5,079 bases of DNA from an uncultured Ruminococcus sp. (GTDB taxonomy: Bacteria; Bacillota; Clostridia; Oscillospirales; Ruminococcaceae), in NCBI GenBank assembly GCA_900553335.1, contig USCU01000102.1:1-5079 (forward strand), in the 5' to 3' direction. Under the pieces are notes generated by a model, which saw only the letters and a list, made by a program, of their open reading frames with translations, had not been told where the DNA came from and did not search any database. Shown one piece after another: positions 5,025-5,079 of the stretch. A program made the translations under genes and the position numbers. How positions within the stretch are numbered: position 1 is the first letter of the stretch; each line of letters opens with the position of its first letter.

Positions 5025-5079
5025 CTGTCTCTTATACACATCTGACGCTGCCCGACGATCTACTCTGTGTAGATCTCGG
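5025..5079 (+). other. Illumina Nextera adapter contamination at the contig end
   Basis: Positions 5025-5043 are the exact 19-base Tn5 mosaic end, CTGTCTCTTATACACATCT. Then follow GACGCTGCC, one extra C, and GACGA (the Nextera read-1 linker). TCTACTCT (5059-5066) is the reverse complement of AGAGTAGA, which I recognise as Nextera i5 index S504/N504. GTGTAGATCTCGG (5067-5079), the start of the P5 arm, completes it. The order mosaic end, linker, 8-base index, P5 is that of a read running through a short insert into the adapter. This stretch is not part of the organism. It also creates false frames, including a minus-strand one beginning MYKRQ at 5039. Confidence 0.98.

Noticed and set aside
4830..5039. 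Minus-strand open frame of 69 codons beginning MYKRQ
   Set aside because: Its start lies in Nextera adapter; MYKRQ is the reverse translation of the mosaic end, so the frame is an artefact.
5025..5043. Tn5 end as evidence of a natural transposon
   Set aside because: The mosaic end is the engineered hyperactive version and is followed directly by Nextera linker, index and P5 sequence, so it is library adapter and not a mobile element.

Overview
The window looks like a fragment of a low-to-mid GC Gram-positive chromosome, most likely from a gut- or rumen-type Clostridia (Oscillospiraceae/Ruminococcaceae-like). That placement is an inference from the A+T-rich sequence, strong GGAGG-type ribosome binding sites, a lysine riboswitch in front of asd, an archaeal/fungal-type Asd, and a stand-alone PAS protein of a kind I associate with Clostridia. 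The sequence ends in sequencing adapter, so it is the end of an assembled contig and not a natural boundary.

Left part, minus strand, about 1-3000: a lysine/diaminopimelate operon, asd-dapA-dapB. It is read leftwards from a near-consensus sigma-A-type promoter (TTGACA, 17 bp, TATAGT). Its long leader holds a complete lysine riboswitch followed by a terminator/antiterminator switch. The three enzymes are aspartate-semialdehyde dehydrogenase, dihydrodipicolinate synthase and dihydrodipicolinate reductase. They take aspartyl phosphate to tetrahydrodipicolinate, the common trunk to lysine and the cell-wall precursor meso-diaminopimelate. dapB runs off the left edge. Lysine is expected to stop transcription before asd.

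Right part, plus strand, about 3047-5024: a divergent gene set that starts with queA, the queuosine-pathway tRNA ribosyltransferase-isomerase. Next comes a 122-residue single-PAS-domain protein, then a calcineurin-like (PPP-type) metallophosphoesterase that starts two bases after the PAS stop codon. The phosphatase is cut just before its expected third metal motif. No terminator is visible between these genes, so they are probably co-transcribed. The PAS-phosphatase pair is the least explained part of the window and may be a small signalling module.

The last 55 bases (5025-5079) are not biological. They are Illumina Nextera adapter: the Tn5 mosaic end, linker, an 8-base i5 index and the start of the P5 arm. 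Any reading frame through them is an artefact. The non-coding stretch 2714-3081 (368 bases) is fully accounted for by leader, riboswitch and divergent promoters. The gaps within the operons are short and hold ribosome binding sites only.
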